64,000 nucleotides of DNA, taken from contig DAOUSL010000003.1 of the NCBI GenBank assembly GCA_030627235.1, forward strand, positions 1 through 64,000. The letters run 5' to 3'. How positions within the stretch are numbered: position 1 is the first letter of the stretch; each line of letters starts with the position of its first letter. The notes below the pieces were generated by a model. That model had not been told where the DNA came from, ran no database searches, and saw nothing but the letters and a program-made list of their open reading frames with translations. The DNA is from Thioploca sp. (lineage in GTDB: Bacteria; Pseudomonadota; Gammaproteobacteria; Beggiatoales; Beggiatoaceae). Shown piece after piece: positions 1-8,617 of the stretch. Made by a program: the position numbers and the translations under genes.

Positions 1-462
1 ATTTGTTTTTTATTATACATCACTACTTCCTTCAGGACTACCAAAATTTATTTGTAATATGTGTTTTTATATCATTTTGTTATAAAATAATTTTGCAATA
101 TCAAATATATTTTATTATGACATAATCTTATTTATAATATTACATCTATAACACTACCTGATATTTTAATTGAAACCTCATCACAGACTGAATTTAATGA
201 AGCAAATATTGACAATATCACTATCAATGGTGGCATCATAGCAAAGAGTTGGGCAGTATTATCAAATATTGAAATGGTTATAAATATTAAAATACCTTCT
301 CAAACTAATCTCGATTTTTATGATATTAAAGTCGTAATAATTTCAGAAGATGGAAATGAAGAAATAGTTGGTGGAGAGAGTATACTTAAGGTTGTAAAAC
401 CATCTGGTAAACCTTAAATATTAAGTATTACTCCATCAATTATATCTGATAATGCAAGTAAT

Positions 463-1683
463 TTGGAAATGCTAATCTATGGGCAAAAGACTAATTTTAA
501 TGAAAATTCTATATTAGATTTTGACTATGATACCATAATTGTTGTAGATAAAGTTATCAAAAGTCCTACCTTTATGACTGTATTTATCGATATTAATAAA
601 GATAGTTTTAAGGGTTTTCATAATCTAACTATAACCACTGATGAAGAAACTGCTAATGATGATAGTATTGGACTTCTACTAGTTAGAGATGATTCTTCAC
701 AACCTGCCACGATTAATAATATAGTTCCAGCTGAAAGCAAACAGGATAGTGAGTTAACTTTAACTATTTCAAGTAGTAATACTAATTTTATTGATGGTAT
801 AACTGAAATTACATTTTTAAATGATAATGGTATTGAAGTATTACCAGTTGAAGTAATCAATAAAACTCAGGCAACTGTTACAATAAAAATTGCTGCTAAT
901 GCTTCAAAAGGAAAGCGTGATATTTATATTACCACTGGTGGAGAAATTGTTGCTCTTTTGAATGCTTTTACTGTGACTGCTTCACCGGTAATTGATGAAC
1001 CTAATGCTCCTCCAACGGTTCCTGATGTTGAAGTTGATAAGCCTAATATTCCCACTTCTATTCCTGAACTTGAAGAGACTGAAATCACACCAAGTATTAT
1101 AGAATTAACCGAAAAAACAAAAATAGCTTTTGAAACAACTGAAGTTATTATTGTTGTGAAACGTACTGAAAATACTGTTGACCAAGTAACTGTAAAATTT
1201 ACCACATTAAATGGTTCTGCCAAAGCAGGAGAAGATTTTATCATAACTAATGGCACTTTAACTTGGGAAGATGGTGACAGTAAAGATAAGGAAATAACAA
1301 TCTCTATCTTAGCTGATGAAAATATAGAAGAAGATGAAACGTTCACTCTTAAATTAACTGATGTAACTGGTAATGCAAGTTTAGGTTTAACTGCAATAGA
1401 AATAACTATTTTGGATGATGATATAGAAGATGATTCTACTTCAAAAATTCCAGAAGATGATTCTACTGAAATAGAATCAGAAGATAAACCTGTTGAACTA
1501 TCAAAAGATGAATTTGCTAACATTTTAACAACTACTGAACCACCCAAAATTACCACAACTTCATCACTACCAAAAAAATGCCCAGATAGAAGTGAAATTC
1601 ATACATACTGCACTTTCCAAAACAGAGAAGTAGGAGACACATATTTATTGCTGAAAATGCTAGTGTATCCAATGCAATTGTAA
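463..1683 (+). pseudogene. middle fragment of the surface-protein pseudogene with Calx-beta domain
   Basis: This is the longest open piece of the broken gene, 406 codons from the first ATG after the internal stop; that ATG is unlikely to be a true start because homologous repeat sequence continues upstream in frame. Residues 1-170 hold two IPT/TIG-like beta repeats, each ending in a pattern like DIYITTGGE. Residues about 170-205 are a Pro/Val/Asp/Glu-rich linker. Residues about 206-320 match a Calx-beta domain: TLNGSAKAGEDF, a TLTWEDGD strand and a terminal ITILDDD. After about residue 390 the reading leaves the true frame, so the last 15 or so residues are frameshift product. Calx-beta domains typically occur in large secreted calcium-binding adhesins. 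Confidence 0.65.
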
Positions 1684-1691
1684 TTGGAGAT

Positions 1692-2108
1692 ATGATAATT
1701 TTTGGTTGGGCTTCTAATTTAACTATTGAAGCTGATGTAAAAATAACTGGTCTGAATTCAAATAATAATGAAATTGAAGGAGTGTTAACTGGCACAATTA
1801 TCAATAATGGGATGATTGAAAATATAGCCTTTCATGGTGCTTCTATTTCAGGCGGTACTTTAGGAGGGACAATTTTTAATAATAGCGAAATTGATGGAAT
1901 CTGCGATGTAGATTTAGAATCAAATACTATAATTATTGGAGAAATTTTATGTGGACAAATAATAGGTAATCCTGAATATCCTGCAAAACTAGAAACTCTA
2001 GTTATTAAGAAAGATAGTTATCTCGAAAATGTTATAATCGCTAATGATGTTATATTTGAGGATGAAAACCAAGTTACTATTGGAGAAAACGTTATTTTTA
2101 ATCCTTAA
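1692..2108 (+). pseudogene. C-terminal fragment of the surface-protein pseudogene (module shared with the giant protein)
   Basis: The open frame from 1692 continues upstream without a stop to about 1641 (IFIAENASVSNAIVIGD...), so the ATG at 1692 is internal. The sequence aligns by eye, without a gap over long runs, with residues about 1760-1930 of the giant protein at 43010-50500. Shared landmarks are a GA.I.GG.L.G.IFNNSE.DGI block, an IIGN...PA.LE.L block and SYL.NVII. The repeating hydrophobic/Gly pattern resembles a bactofilin-like or left-handed beta-helix solenoid; that fold is inference. It marks the C-terminus of the same protein family as the giant gene. Confidence 0.65.
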
Positions 2109-2142
2109 TTTTTACTGTAGATATTCAATAAAACCCGAAACT

Positions 2143-2175
2143 AAACCTGGCAGGTTTTTAAAACCTGCCAGGTTT
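2143..2175. repeat. palindrome AAACCTGGCAGGTTT / AAACCTGCCAGGTTT
   Basis: A near-perfect inverted repeat: a 14-15 base arm built on AACCTGGCAGGTT, a short T/A spacer and the complementary arm AACCTGCCAGGTT. Each arm is itself nearly palindromic. It sits between the convergent surface-protein pseudogene and the minus-strand gene ending at 2211, where a bidirectional terminator would be expected. It may also belong to a dispersed palindrome family, but no second copy is visible in this window. Confidence 0.7.
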
Positions 2176-2210
2176 GAACCTCAAATTTTGGAGATTATTA
2201 AATAATAAAA

Positions 2211-2747
2211 CTAGGAAAATAACCCTTTAATTCCTTTTTGTAATTTTTCTACTACATCTGGCCCTTCTATATCAACAATCTGTTGACTAACAAAATGATT
2301 ATCTTGTAAAATAATAGCTATTTGCTCACCAAAATAACGCAAAAAGTCAAATCCAGCTTCATCATTATTAAAACTCAATTCTGAATAATCTTCTGAACGT
2401 TGATTTAATAAGTTAATAAAAGTATCTGTACCTGCAAAATCACCAACATCCTTTTGATTATCAACTAGAGTATCAGCAACATGAAGAGCTAAAGTTGTAA
2501 TAAATAATTGACGTTGTTCAGTATTTAATTGTTCATAAACTAGTCTATCAGCAACTTGTAGTAAAAATATTAAGAATTCTTGAATAATTTTTAAACGTTG
2601 AATTTGCTCATTAGTTTCATAACCATTATTTTCCAATTCCAATAAACTATTAGTTGCTATTTGCCAACTAATAAATCCAACAGCTTTTGCAATTTCTTCA
2701 ATAGATTGTGGTTTAGCACGTTTATTCCATTTACTTTTAATGCGCAT
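2211..2747 (-). CDS. conserved-looking helical protein of unknown function downstream of gshA and HPt genes
   Basis: I do not recognise a named family. The 178-residue product begins with a basic stretch (MRIKSKWNKRAKP) and is otherwise predicted mostly helical, with many Gln, Leu and Asn residues; there is no signal peptide, membrane segment or clear catalytic motif. It starts five bases after the HPt gene's stop codon and, with gshA, forms a tight three-gene minus-strand operon. Co-transcription with an HPt protein hints at a signalling or regulatory role, which is inference only. The gene ends about 35 bases from the palindrome separating it from the pseudogene. Confidence 0.7.
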   Translation of the reverse strand: MRIKSKWNKRAKPQSIEEIAKAVGFISWQIATNSLLELENNGYETNEQIQRLKIIQEFLIFLLQVADRLVYEQLNTEQRQLFITTLALHVADTLVDNQKDVGDFAGTDTFINLLNQRSEDYSELSFNNDEAGFDFLRYFGEQIAIILQDNHFVSQQIVDIEGPDVVEKLQKGIKGLFS

Positions 2748-2752
2748 AATAT

Positions 2753-3103
2753 TTAAGATTTTTTAATAGTGAATGCCTGTTTTATCTCAGGTTTAGTTTT
2801 GTTATAACAATCTGATAATTGCTTAACCAATTGTGTTATCTCAGTATAATCTGTAGTTTCTATCTTAAGGCATAATTGAGCTAATTCTTCTGCTCCCAAA
2901 CTAGCAGATGTTCCTTTTAATTGATGAATATTTTTAATAATTTGTGGGAAATCGTCCTGTTCAAGAGCCAAATTAATTTCAGTAATTAATTCAGCTGAAC
3001 GAACTAAAAAATTATCTACCAATGAATTCAAAAATTCAGGGTCACGTTTTGCGGTCGCTATTTTTATTTTTTCAATAATATTAAGATTTAATACTTCTGA
3101 CAT
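2753..3103 (-). CDS. HPt (histidine phosphotransfer) domain protein
   Basis: A stand-alone 116-residue HPt protein. The helix carrying the phospho-accepting His is clear: IHQLKGTSASLGA with His60, followed by the second helix of the bundle (ELAQLCLKIE). HPt proteins relay phosphate between receiver domains of hybrid kinases and response regulators in the cytoplasm. Its start lies two bases after the gshA stop and it is followed at once by the 178-residue unknown, so the three are co-transcribed. No kinase is encoded next to it; the divergent pilG/pilH receivers are 1.9 kb away and would be obvious partners to test, because that operon lacks a ChpA kinase. The family call is firm, the partner is a guess. 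Confidence 0.88.
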   Translation of the reverse strand: MSEVLNLNIIEKIKIATAKRDPEFLNSLVDNFLVRSAELITEINLALEQDDFPQIIKNIHQLKGTSASLGAEELAQLCLKIETTDYTEITQLVKQLSDCYNKTKPEIKQAFTIKKS

Positions 3104-3105
3104 AA

Positions 3106-4401
3106 TTAAATATCAATTTCATTATTAAGTTCACGAGCAGCAGCTAATAATGCTAAACGTGCAATTACTCCATAAGCATAAAAACGATTAGGATAAGCAT
3201 CTGGAGCTTGGCGATTATCTGGGGTTACACATGAGTTAATACAAGCTAATGGTTCAAATTGCATACCAGGAGCATTTAAATTTTCATTAATGCCACGTTT
3301 AGTATGGACTCGGTAAAAACCTCCCACAACAAAATGGTCTATCATATAAATAACTGGTTCAGCCACTGCATTATCATTGCCCCAAGTTTCAAATGTGTAA
3401 ATACCTTCTTGTAAAATGACTTGACTAATAGGTTTACCTTCTTTAGTCTTCGACATGCGAGTACGTTGTTTACGATTTAATGATGTTATCTCATCAGTGC
3501 TATGAACTGTCATAACTCCCATACCATAACTTCCAGCATCAGCTTTAATTATCACAAAGGGTTGATAAGGTACATTATATTCTTTATATTTATGTTGAAT
3601 ATTATTTAGTATAGCATCAACATTATCAGCTAAACATTCATAACCTTCATTTTTCATAAAATTAAGTTTGCCGCAATTTTTAAATAAAGGATCAACTAAC
3701 CAAGGATCAATTTCTATTTGTTCAGCAAACTCCTGAGCAACTTGCCGATAATGGGTAAAATGATCTGATTTTAAACGGGTTGCCCAACCTGATTGTAATG
3801 GTGGAATTATAGTTTGATGAATATCTTTAAAAATAGAAGGCTGGCCTAAAGATAAATCATTATTTAATAATATAATACATGGCACGAATCCATCAACACT
3901 TATGCAATGATTTTTTTTAATTAATGGTTCTAAAACTAATTTAGTAGATGGTAATTCTAAAGTAAGAGGTTTGTCTAAATCTGGTAATAATGAGCCAATT
4001 CGTACTTGATAACCAGCTTGTTGTAAAATATCTCGTAAAGTTGCTAAACTCTCTAAATAATATAGATTGCGAGTATGATTTTCTGCTATTAATAATATTT
4101 TATAAGCAGTTTCTTTTAAACGTTCAATTGCAGATTGTACAGCTTGTACACATAATGGAATAGTAGCTGGATTTAAATTGTTGAACCCAGCAGGAAATAA
4201 ATTGGTATCAATTGGAGCTAATTTAAAACCTGCATTGCGTAAGTCTACTGAAGCATAAAATGGAATTTGGACATTTTTCCATTGATTACGCAACCAATAT
4301 TCAATTTCAGATTGTTTGCTAAGTAAATGCTTTTCTAAATGCTCTAATGGTTCATGTAGAGTTGTGTTAAGACGTGGGGCAAGCTTTTGATCAGAAATCA
4401 T
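3106..4401 (-). CDS. gshA: glutamate-cysteine ligase, ATP-grasp type (GshA of the Acidithiobacillus-like family)
   Basis: Catalyses ATP-dependent joining of glutamate and cysteine, the first step of glutathione synthesis. The 431-residue length and motifs match the proteobacterial GshA family first defined in Acidithiobacillus, unrelated to the E. coli enzyme. Visible signatures are FVIIKADAGSYGMGVMTV (ATP-grasp nucleotide loop), a QGIYTFE-like region (ILQEGIYTFETWG), VIYMIDHFVVGGFYRVH and the C-terminal FYAYGVIARLALLAAARE. It heads an operon with an HPt gene and an unknown gene. The start codon lies next to a 609-base divergent intergenic region. This family is common in Thiotrichales and other sulfur-oxidising gammaproteobacteria, which supports the taxonomic suggestion. 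Confidence 0.92.
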   Translation of the reverse strand: MISDQKLAPRLNTTLHEPLEHLEKHLLSKQSEIEYWLRNQWKNVQIPFYASVDLRNAGFKLAPIDTNLFPAGFNNLNPATIPLCVQAVQSAIERLKETAYKILLIAENHTRNLYYLESLATLRDILQQAGYQVRIGSLLPDLDKPLTLELPSTKLVLEPLIKKNHCISVDGFVPCIILLNNDLSLGQPSIFKDIHQTIIPPLQSGWATRLKSDHFTHYRQVAQEFAEQIEIDPWLVDPLFKNCGKLNFMKNEGYECLADNVDAILNNIQHKYKEYNVPYQPFVIIKADAGSYGMGVMTVHSTDEITSLNRKQRTRMSKTKEGKPISQVILQEGIYTFETWGNDNAVAEPVIYMIDHFVVGGFYRVHTKRGINENLNAPGMQFEPLACINSCVTPDNRQAPDAYPNRFYAYGVIARLALLAAARELNNEIDI

Positions 4402-5010
4402 GTAATTAATTTGTTGTTAGTAAATATACATTGTACAATTAGAATATAAAATAGTAAATAAACATTATTGCAATATCAAAGCTAAGATACACTAAACAGT
4501 TATAAATATGTATATAATAGAACTGTATAACCTGAAAAATATCAATCAAATCTTTATTGAAAAATTACCATATTCAAATAAATAAGATTAGGTGTATAAT
4601 GTTATTAAACAGTTATTATATAATAAATCAAAATATCAAAATATTAATATTTCCTATTAAAGCATTTTATATTTAAAATCTGCTTAACCTTATAACTTTT
4701 ATTTAAGCAAAACTGAATGTTATAGTTATTTAAAATATATTATTTACTTATAATAATTGCTATTTTTAGCATTAAAGTGATAGACTAGTTACCTAAAAGC
4801 ATGATATAAAATTTTATTTTTTATAGTAACTCATGCTAAATTTTAAGATTTTAGTTATATTAATTCAATGGTATTTGTACAAGTAATTATTTGAATTAGA
4901 TAAATAAAGTCAATCACCTAAAAAATGACTTTAACAAAAGTTATATACAAAAAATTAATTAAATCACGGTTTAGCTTGAATAACCGGATATTCAAAACAG
5001 AATTTAGATT
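4402..5010. other. 609-base AT-rich divergent intergenic region between gshA and pilG
   Basis: No ORF with coding character, tRNA-like sequence or strong hairpin was found. The region is extremely AT-rich and must carry the divergent promoters of the gshA and pilG operons; many TATAAT-like strings make individual promoter calls unreliable. No clear Shine-Dalgarno sequence precedes the pilG ATG. Confidence 0.5.
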
Positions 5011-5412
5011 ATGAGCGACATTAATTTTAAAAATATTAAAGTTGTTGTTATCGATGATAGTAAAACAATTCGACGTACTGCTGAAACATTGTTGAAAAAA
5101 GCTGGCTGTCAAGTAATCACAGCAACTGATGGATTTGAATCTTTATCCAAAGTAATGGAAGCAAAACCAGATATTATCTTTGTTGATATTATGATGCCAA
5201 GACTTGATGGATATCAAACTTGCGCATTGATTAAAAATAATCCTAGTTTTAAAAAGATTCCTATAGTGATGTTATCAAGTAAAGATGGTTTATTTGAACG
5301 TGCTAGAGGCAGAATTGTTGGAGCAGAATATTATATGACTAAGCCTTTTACCAGAGAAGAATTGTTAAATACCATTAAAACTTATGTAGTGGAAACTAAG
5401 ACTGCAGGCTAA
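5011..5412 (+). CDS. pilG: twitching motility response regulator PilG
   Basis: Single-domain CheY-like receiver of 133 residues. It shows the acidic pocket Asp15-Asp16, the phosphorylation site Asp59 in FVDIMMPRLDGYQ, and the conserved Lys in YYMTKPFTREEL. The C33 helix end and the MLSSKDGLFERARGRIVGA stretch are typical of PilG, which in Pseudomonas is the output regulator of the Pil-Chp system acting on pilus extension and, with FimL, on adenylate cyclase. It is first of five plus-strand genes (pilG-H-I-J and a FimL-like gene), 25 bases before pilH. Confidence 0.9.
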   Translation: MSDINFKNIKVVVIDDSKTIRRTAETLLKKAGCQVITATDGFESLSKVMEAKPDIIFVDIMMPRLDGYQTCALIKNNPSFKKIPIVMLSSKDGLFERARGRIVGAEYYMTKPFTREELLNTIKTYVVETKTAG

Positions 5413-5437
5413 TTATAAACCGTTTTAGAGTATATAT

Positions 5438-5797
5438 ATGACCCACATATTGATAGTAGATGACTCACCAAAAGATGCTAATGAAGTTAAGGCTATTTTA
5501 GAAAAAGAAGGTTATCAAATTACAGCTGCCTCTAGTGGTGAAGAAGGTGTTCAAAAAGCTATAGATATTAAACCTGATATTGTATTAATGGATGTTGTGA
5601 TGCCAGGTTTAAATGGTTTTCAAGCCACTCGTAAGATCACTAAAAATCCAGAAACTAAACTTATTAAAGTTATCATAGTTTCTTCCAAAAATATGGATAG
5701 TGATAAGGCATGGGCTAAAATGCAAGGAGCTAGTGATTTTTTAGTAAAACCTGTTTCATCAGAAGACTTATTGAGTTCTATTAAAAACGTATTATGA
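5438..5797 (+). CDS. pilH: twitching motility response regulator PilH
   Basis: Second stand-alone receiver, 119 residues, with the acidic pair Asp8-Asp9, phospho-site Asp52 in LMDVVMPGLNGFQAT and the conserved Lys in FLVKPVSSEDL. In the Pil-Chp pathway PilH acts as the second receiver, thought to serve as phosphate sink or retraction-side regulator. The ending DKAWAKMQGASDFLVKP is characteristic of PilH. Its stop overlaps the pilI start by four bases (ATGA), so translation is coupled. Confidence 0.9.
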   Translation: MTHILIVDDSPKDANEVKAILEKEGYQITAASSGEEGVQKAIDIKPDIVLMDVVMPGLNGFQATRKITKNPETKLIKVIIVSSKNMDSDKAWAKMQGASDFLVKPVSSEDLLSSIKNVL

Positions 5798-6333
5798 CAA
5801 CAAGTTCACCATATAAATGGCTACAAGACCTTGAACGACGAGTTAAACAACGTTCTAAGGGATTGCCACATCAGTCTACAATTGAACAGATTTGGCGAGG
5901 AATTGCATTTCGATTAGGAAAAATCTATTTAGTTTCACCTTTAGATGAAATATCAGAAATTATTCCCTATACTCATAATTTAGCCAAAGTTCCAGGAGCT
6001 AAAACGTGGGTCAAAGGCCTAGCTAATGTAAGAGGATTATTATTACCGATAATTGATTTAAATTCCTGTTTGGAAGGAGAATCTATTGTGATAAATAATC
6101 GTTCTCGCATGCTGATCATCAATCAAGCCGGTATTTCAGCTGGACTATTAGTTGATGAAGTAATTGGCATAAAGCATTTTTCAGAACATCTTTTAGACTT
6201 AGATACTCCATGTAAAGATGTTTTAGTAGCCCCTTTTGCTAAAGGTTTATTTGTTCATGAAAAAATTACTTGGACAATATTTGATATGCGTAAATTAACT
6301 AGCAATAATTTATTTCTTAATGCAGCTTTATGA
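5794..6333 (+). CDS. pilI: CheW-like coupling protein PilI
   Basis: A 179-residue CheW-domain protein. Typical features are the N-terminal WRGIAFRLGKIYLVSPLDEISEI strand-turn region, the VPGAKTWVKGLANVRGLLLPIIDL core and the C-terminal LFVHEKITWTIFDMRKL. PilI links the receptor PilJ to a CheA-like kinase in the pilus chemosensory array at the inner membrane. It overlaps pilH by four bases and is followed 30 bases later by pilJ. The kinase it would normally bind, ChpA, is not encoded in the window. Confidence 0.88.
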   Translation: MTTSSPYKWLQDLERRVKQRSKGLPHQSTIEQIWRGIAFRLGKIYLVSPLDEISEIIPYTHNLAKVPGAKTWVKGLANVRGLLLPIIDLNSCLEGESIVINNRSRMLIINQAGISAGLLVDEVIGIKHFSEHLLDLDTPCKDVLVAPFAKGLFVHEKITWTIFDMRKLTSNNLFLNAAL

Positions 6334-6363
6334 AATTACATTTTAAAATTAACGGTAGCCAAC

Positions 6364-8472
6364 ATGAATCTATCTTTTAAATCTTTAGGTAATAAAAATA
6401 CATGGCTTATTGCCTTTATAATTGTATTGCTGTTATCATTTATTTCGCTTATCAGTGTCTTTACATTATTAGTCAAATACGATAAATATGATGAAGAATA
6501 TTCAGGTTATATAACCAAATTACGTTTACTTTCTCAGCAAATTACCCAACAGGCATCCCAATCTGCAACTGGAGACGCTGCTGGTTTTAAAAATATTATT
6601 AAATCTCAGAATGAATATAATGAGCTATTAAATAAATTGCTTAATGGTAATCCAGATTCAGGAATGCCAGGTACACCTCAACAAGCGTCATCAACCTTAG
6701 ATTCTTTGATTACTTTATGGGAAAAAGATGAAACTAATACCCAAATTAGTATCAAAAATTTATTAGCTACTCAAGAATCTGTAATTCGTCTTTACTCCGA
6801 CTTAACAAATTTACAAAATATGACTGTAGATTTAGTTGAAAAAACCGAAAATATGATTAAAGCTATGATTAACGGAGGAGCAACCCAAATCCAAATAAGC
6901 CTAGCTACTAGAGAATTAATGTGGTTAGAAAGGATTTCTGATAGAATTCGTTTATCATTTGTTAATGATTCCGATGATTTGGCGGCAGCTGGTCAATTAG
7001 ACGATGCTCTGTCAATGTTTGGAGATATTTTATCAATTTTGCTGAATGGTAATGAAGAAGAAGATACAGATGCAATTATATCATCACCAGTATCAAACCT
7101 AGTAGCACGTCAAGCAATTGAAGAATTATCTGATTTGTTTAATGAGAAAATTGAAAAAATTGATTTCTTTTTAGATAAATCTGAAGAATTATATAAAGCC
7201 AAAGATGCATTACAAGATATAATAGAACTTAATCCAAAAATTTTGAATATTATTGAAGATTTGCAAACAGATTATATAAAAGCAACCAAAGAACGTCCGA
7301 TATCTCCAAAATTGAGCTATTTCTTGGCATTTTTCGTGCTTATTTTATTAGTAATTTTTGGTTACCTAATTATTAGGATTAATAAAGCTAGTTCTTTAGA
7401 AACTAGTTTGCGCTTAAAAGATACTCAAAATGAACAAAAACGTAATCAAGAAGCAATTTTACGTTTATTGAGTGAAATTTCTGACTTAGCTGATGGAGAT
7501 TTGACAGTAAATGCTACTGTTACAGAGGATTTTACTGGTGCTATTGCTGATGCGATTAATTTCTCAATTGAGGCATTACGAGATTTAGTTATCAGTATTA
7601 ATAAGGTCGCTGTCCAAGTTTCCAGTGCTGCTCAAGAAACTGGAACAACAGCTGGTCAACTTACTCAAGCTAGTGAAAGACAAGCTCAACAAATTGCTAA
7701 AGCTGGTCAAGCTATTATTGGTATGGCTAATTCAGTTAAAAAAGTATCAGCAAATGCGGTTGAATCTACTGACGTAGCTAAGAAATCAGTAGATATTGCT
7801 AGTAAAGGAGCTAAAGCTGTACGAGATACTATCGCAGGAATGGATTCCATTCGAGAACAAATCCAAGAAACATCTAAACGAATTAAACGCTTAGGTGAAA
7901 GTTCGCAAGAAATTGGAGATATTGTAGGTTTAATTGATGATATTGCTGATCAGACTAATATTTTAGCTCTGAATGCAGCAATTCAAGCGGCTATGGCTGG
8001 TGAAGCTGGACGTGGTTTTGCAGTTGTTGCTGACGAAATTCAACGTTTGGCGGAACGTTCTAGTAATGCTACTAAACAGATTGATGCGTTAGTAAAAACT
8101 ATTCAAGGAGATACCAATGAAGCAGTAAACTCGATGGAACATAGTACTGCTGGAGTAGTTTCTGGAGCATCTTTAGCTGAAAATGCTGGTGAAGCATTGA
8201 CTGAAATTGAACAAGTATCAGTCCAATTGGCTGGTCAGATTGAGAATATTTCTCAGACTTCACGTACTCAAGCGGCAGTGGCTTCTAATATTTCTGGAAC
8301 TATGACAATTATTCAGGATATTACTACTCAAACATCTAATGGTACTAATGAGACAGCTGCTTCTATTGAACGGTTGGGAATCCTTGCTAATGAATTAAAG
8401 ACTTCTGTATCCGGTTTTAATTTACCAGATACTGCTAAACAAGAAATTGAAGCAATGAGTGGTTCAGTTTAA
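6364..8472 (+). CDS. pilJ: methyl-accepting chemoreceptor PilJ of the type IV pilus system
   Basis: A 702-residue inner-membrane chemoreceptor. The first membrane segment is at about residues 12-36 and the second at about 318-338 ([20 protein letters not shown]), enclosing a helical periplasmic PilJ-type sensor. A HAMP-like stretch follows, and the cytoplasmic signalling domain has the conserved hairpin tip at about residues 526-560 ([15 protein letters not shown], then [21 protein letters not shown]). The tip reads [11 protein letters not shown], as in PilJ receptors. It senses pilus-associated or surface signals and controls phosphorylation of PilG/PilH through PilI and a kinase. The gene is followed by a 145-base gap with a heptamer repeat before the FimL-like gene. 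Confidence 0.92.
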   Translation: MNLSFKSLGNKNTWLIAFIIVLLLSFISLISVFTLLVKYDKYDEEYSGYITKLRLLSQQITQQASQSATGDAAGFKNIIKSQNEYNELLNKLLNGNPDSGMPGTPQQASSTLDSLITLWEKDETNTQISIKNLLATQESVIRLYSDLTNLQNMTVDLVEKTENMIKAMINGGATQIQISLATRELMWLERISDRIRLSFVNDSDDLAAAGQLDDALSMFGDILSILLNGNEEEDTDAIISSPVSNLVARQAIEELSDLFNEKIEKIDFFLDKSEELYKAKDALQDIIELNPKILNIIEDLQTDYIKATKERPISPKLSYFLAFFVLILLVIFGYLIIRINKASSLETSLRLKDTQNEQKRNQEAILRLLSEISDLADGDLTVNATVTEDFTGAIADAINFSIEALRDLVISINKVAVQVSSAAQETGTTAGQLTQASERQAQQIAKAGQAIIGMANSVKKVSANAVESTDVAKKSVDIASKGAKAVRDTIAGMDSIREQIQETSKRIKRLGESSQEIGDIVGLIDDIADQTNILALNAAIQAAMAGEAGRGFAVVADEIQRLAERSSNATKQIDALVKTIQGDTNEAVNSMEHSTAGVVSGASLAENAGEALTEIEQVSVQLAGQIENISQTSRTQAAVASNISGTMTIIQDITTQTSNGTNETAASIERLGILANELKTSVSGFNLPDTAKQEIEAMSGSV

Positions 8473-8574
8473 AGTAATTCTTTAGTTGTGAATGCTTGAT
8501 GCTTAATTAAAATACTAAAACCAATTCTTAATTATATATTCTTGATGTTAAAGCTATAATTTTAAATGTTTTTC

Positions 8575-8607
8575 ATTAAGAATTAAGAATTAAGAATTAA
8601 GAATTAA
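8575..8607. repeat. AATTAAG heptamer tandem repeat (about 4.5 copies)
   Basis: Perfect tandem copies of AATTAAG lie directly upstream of the FimL-like gene (ATG at 8618), between pilJ and that gene. A shorter two-copy version is at 41534-41552 upstream of a minus-strand gene's end, within TTTGAATTTAATTAAGAATT, and a single related string is at about 59270-59288. Such short arrays can change length by slippage and might influence translation of the gene 11 bases downstream. Confidence 0.8.
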
Positions 8608-8617
8608 ATAAAATATT

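Larger units (their letters stand above)
121..2108 (+). pseudogene. decayed exported surface-protein gene (IPT-like, Calx-beta and C-terminal module)
   Basis: One coding sequence can be followed from about position 121 to the stop at 2106-2108 but it is broken. Frame 1 is open from 121 (after a TGA at 118-120) without any start codon, is interrupted by TAA at 415-417, continues in the same frame as if nothing had happened, and then must shift to another frame around 1632-1641 to reach the C-terminal module. The 5' end with the signal peptide is missing. The content is beta-rich repeats, then a Calx-beta domain, then a module shared with the giant protein at 43-50.5 kb. I read it as the rotting 3' part of a large surface-protein gene. 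Sequencing errors could explain the lesions, but three defects including loss of the start favour a real pseudogene. Confidence 0.75.

Noticed and set aside
924-1556. 210-codon minus-strand frame
   Set aside because: Antisense shadow of the Calx-beta-containing pseudogene; Ser/Val-rich low-complexity translation.
4402-5010. Hidden RNA gene in the long gshA-pilG gap
   Set aside because: No tRNA-like arms, stable hairpins or conserved RNA signature could be recognised.
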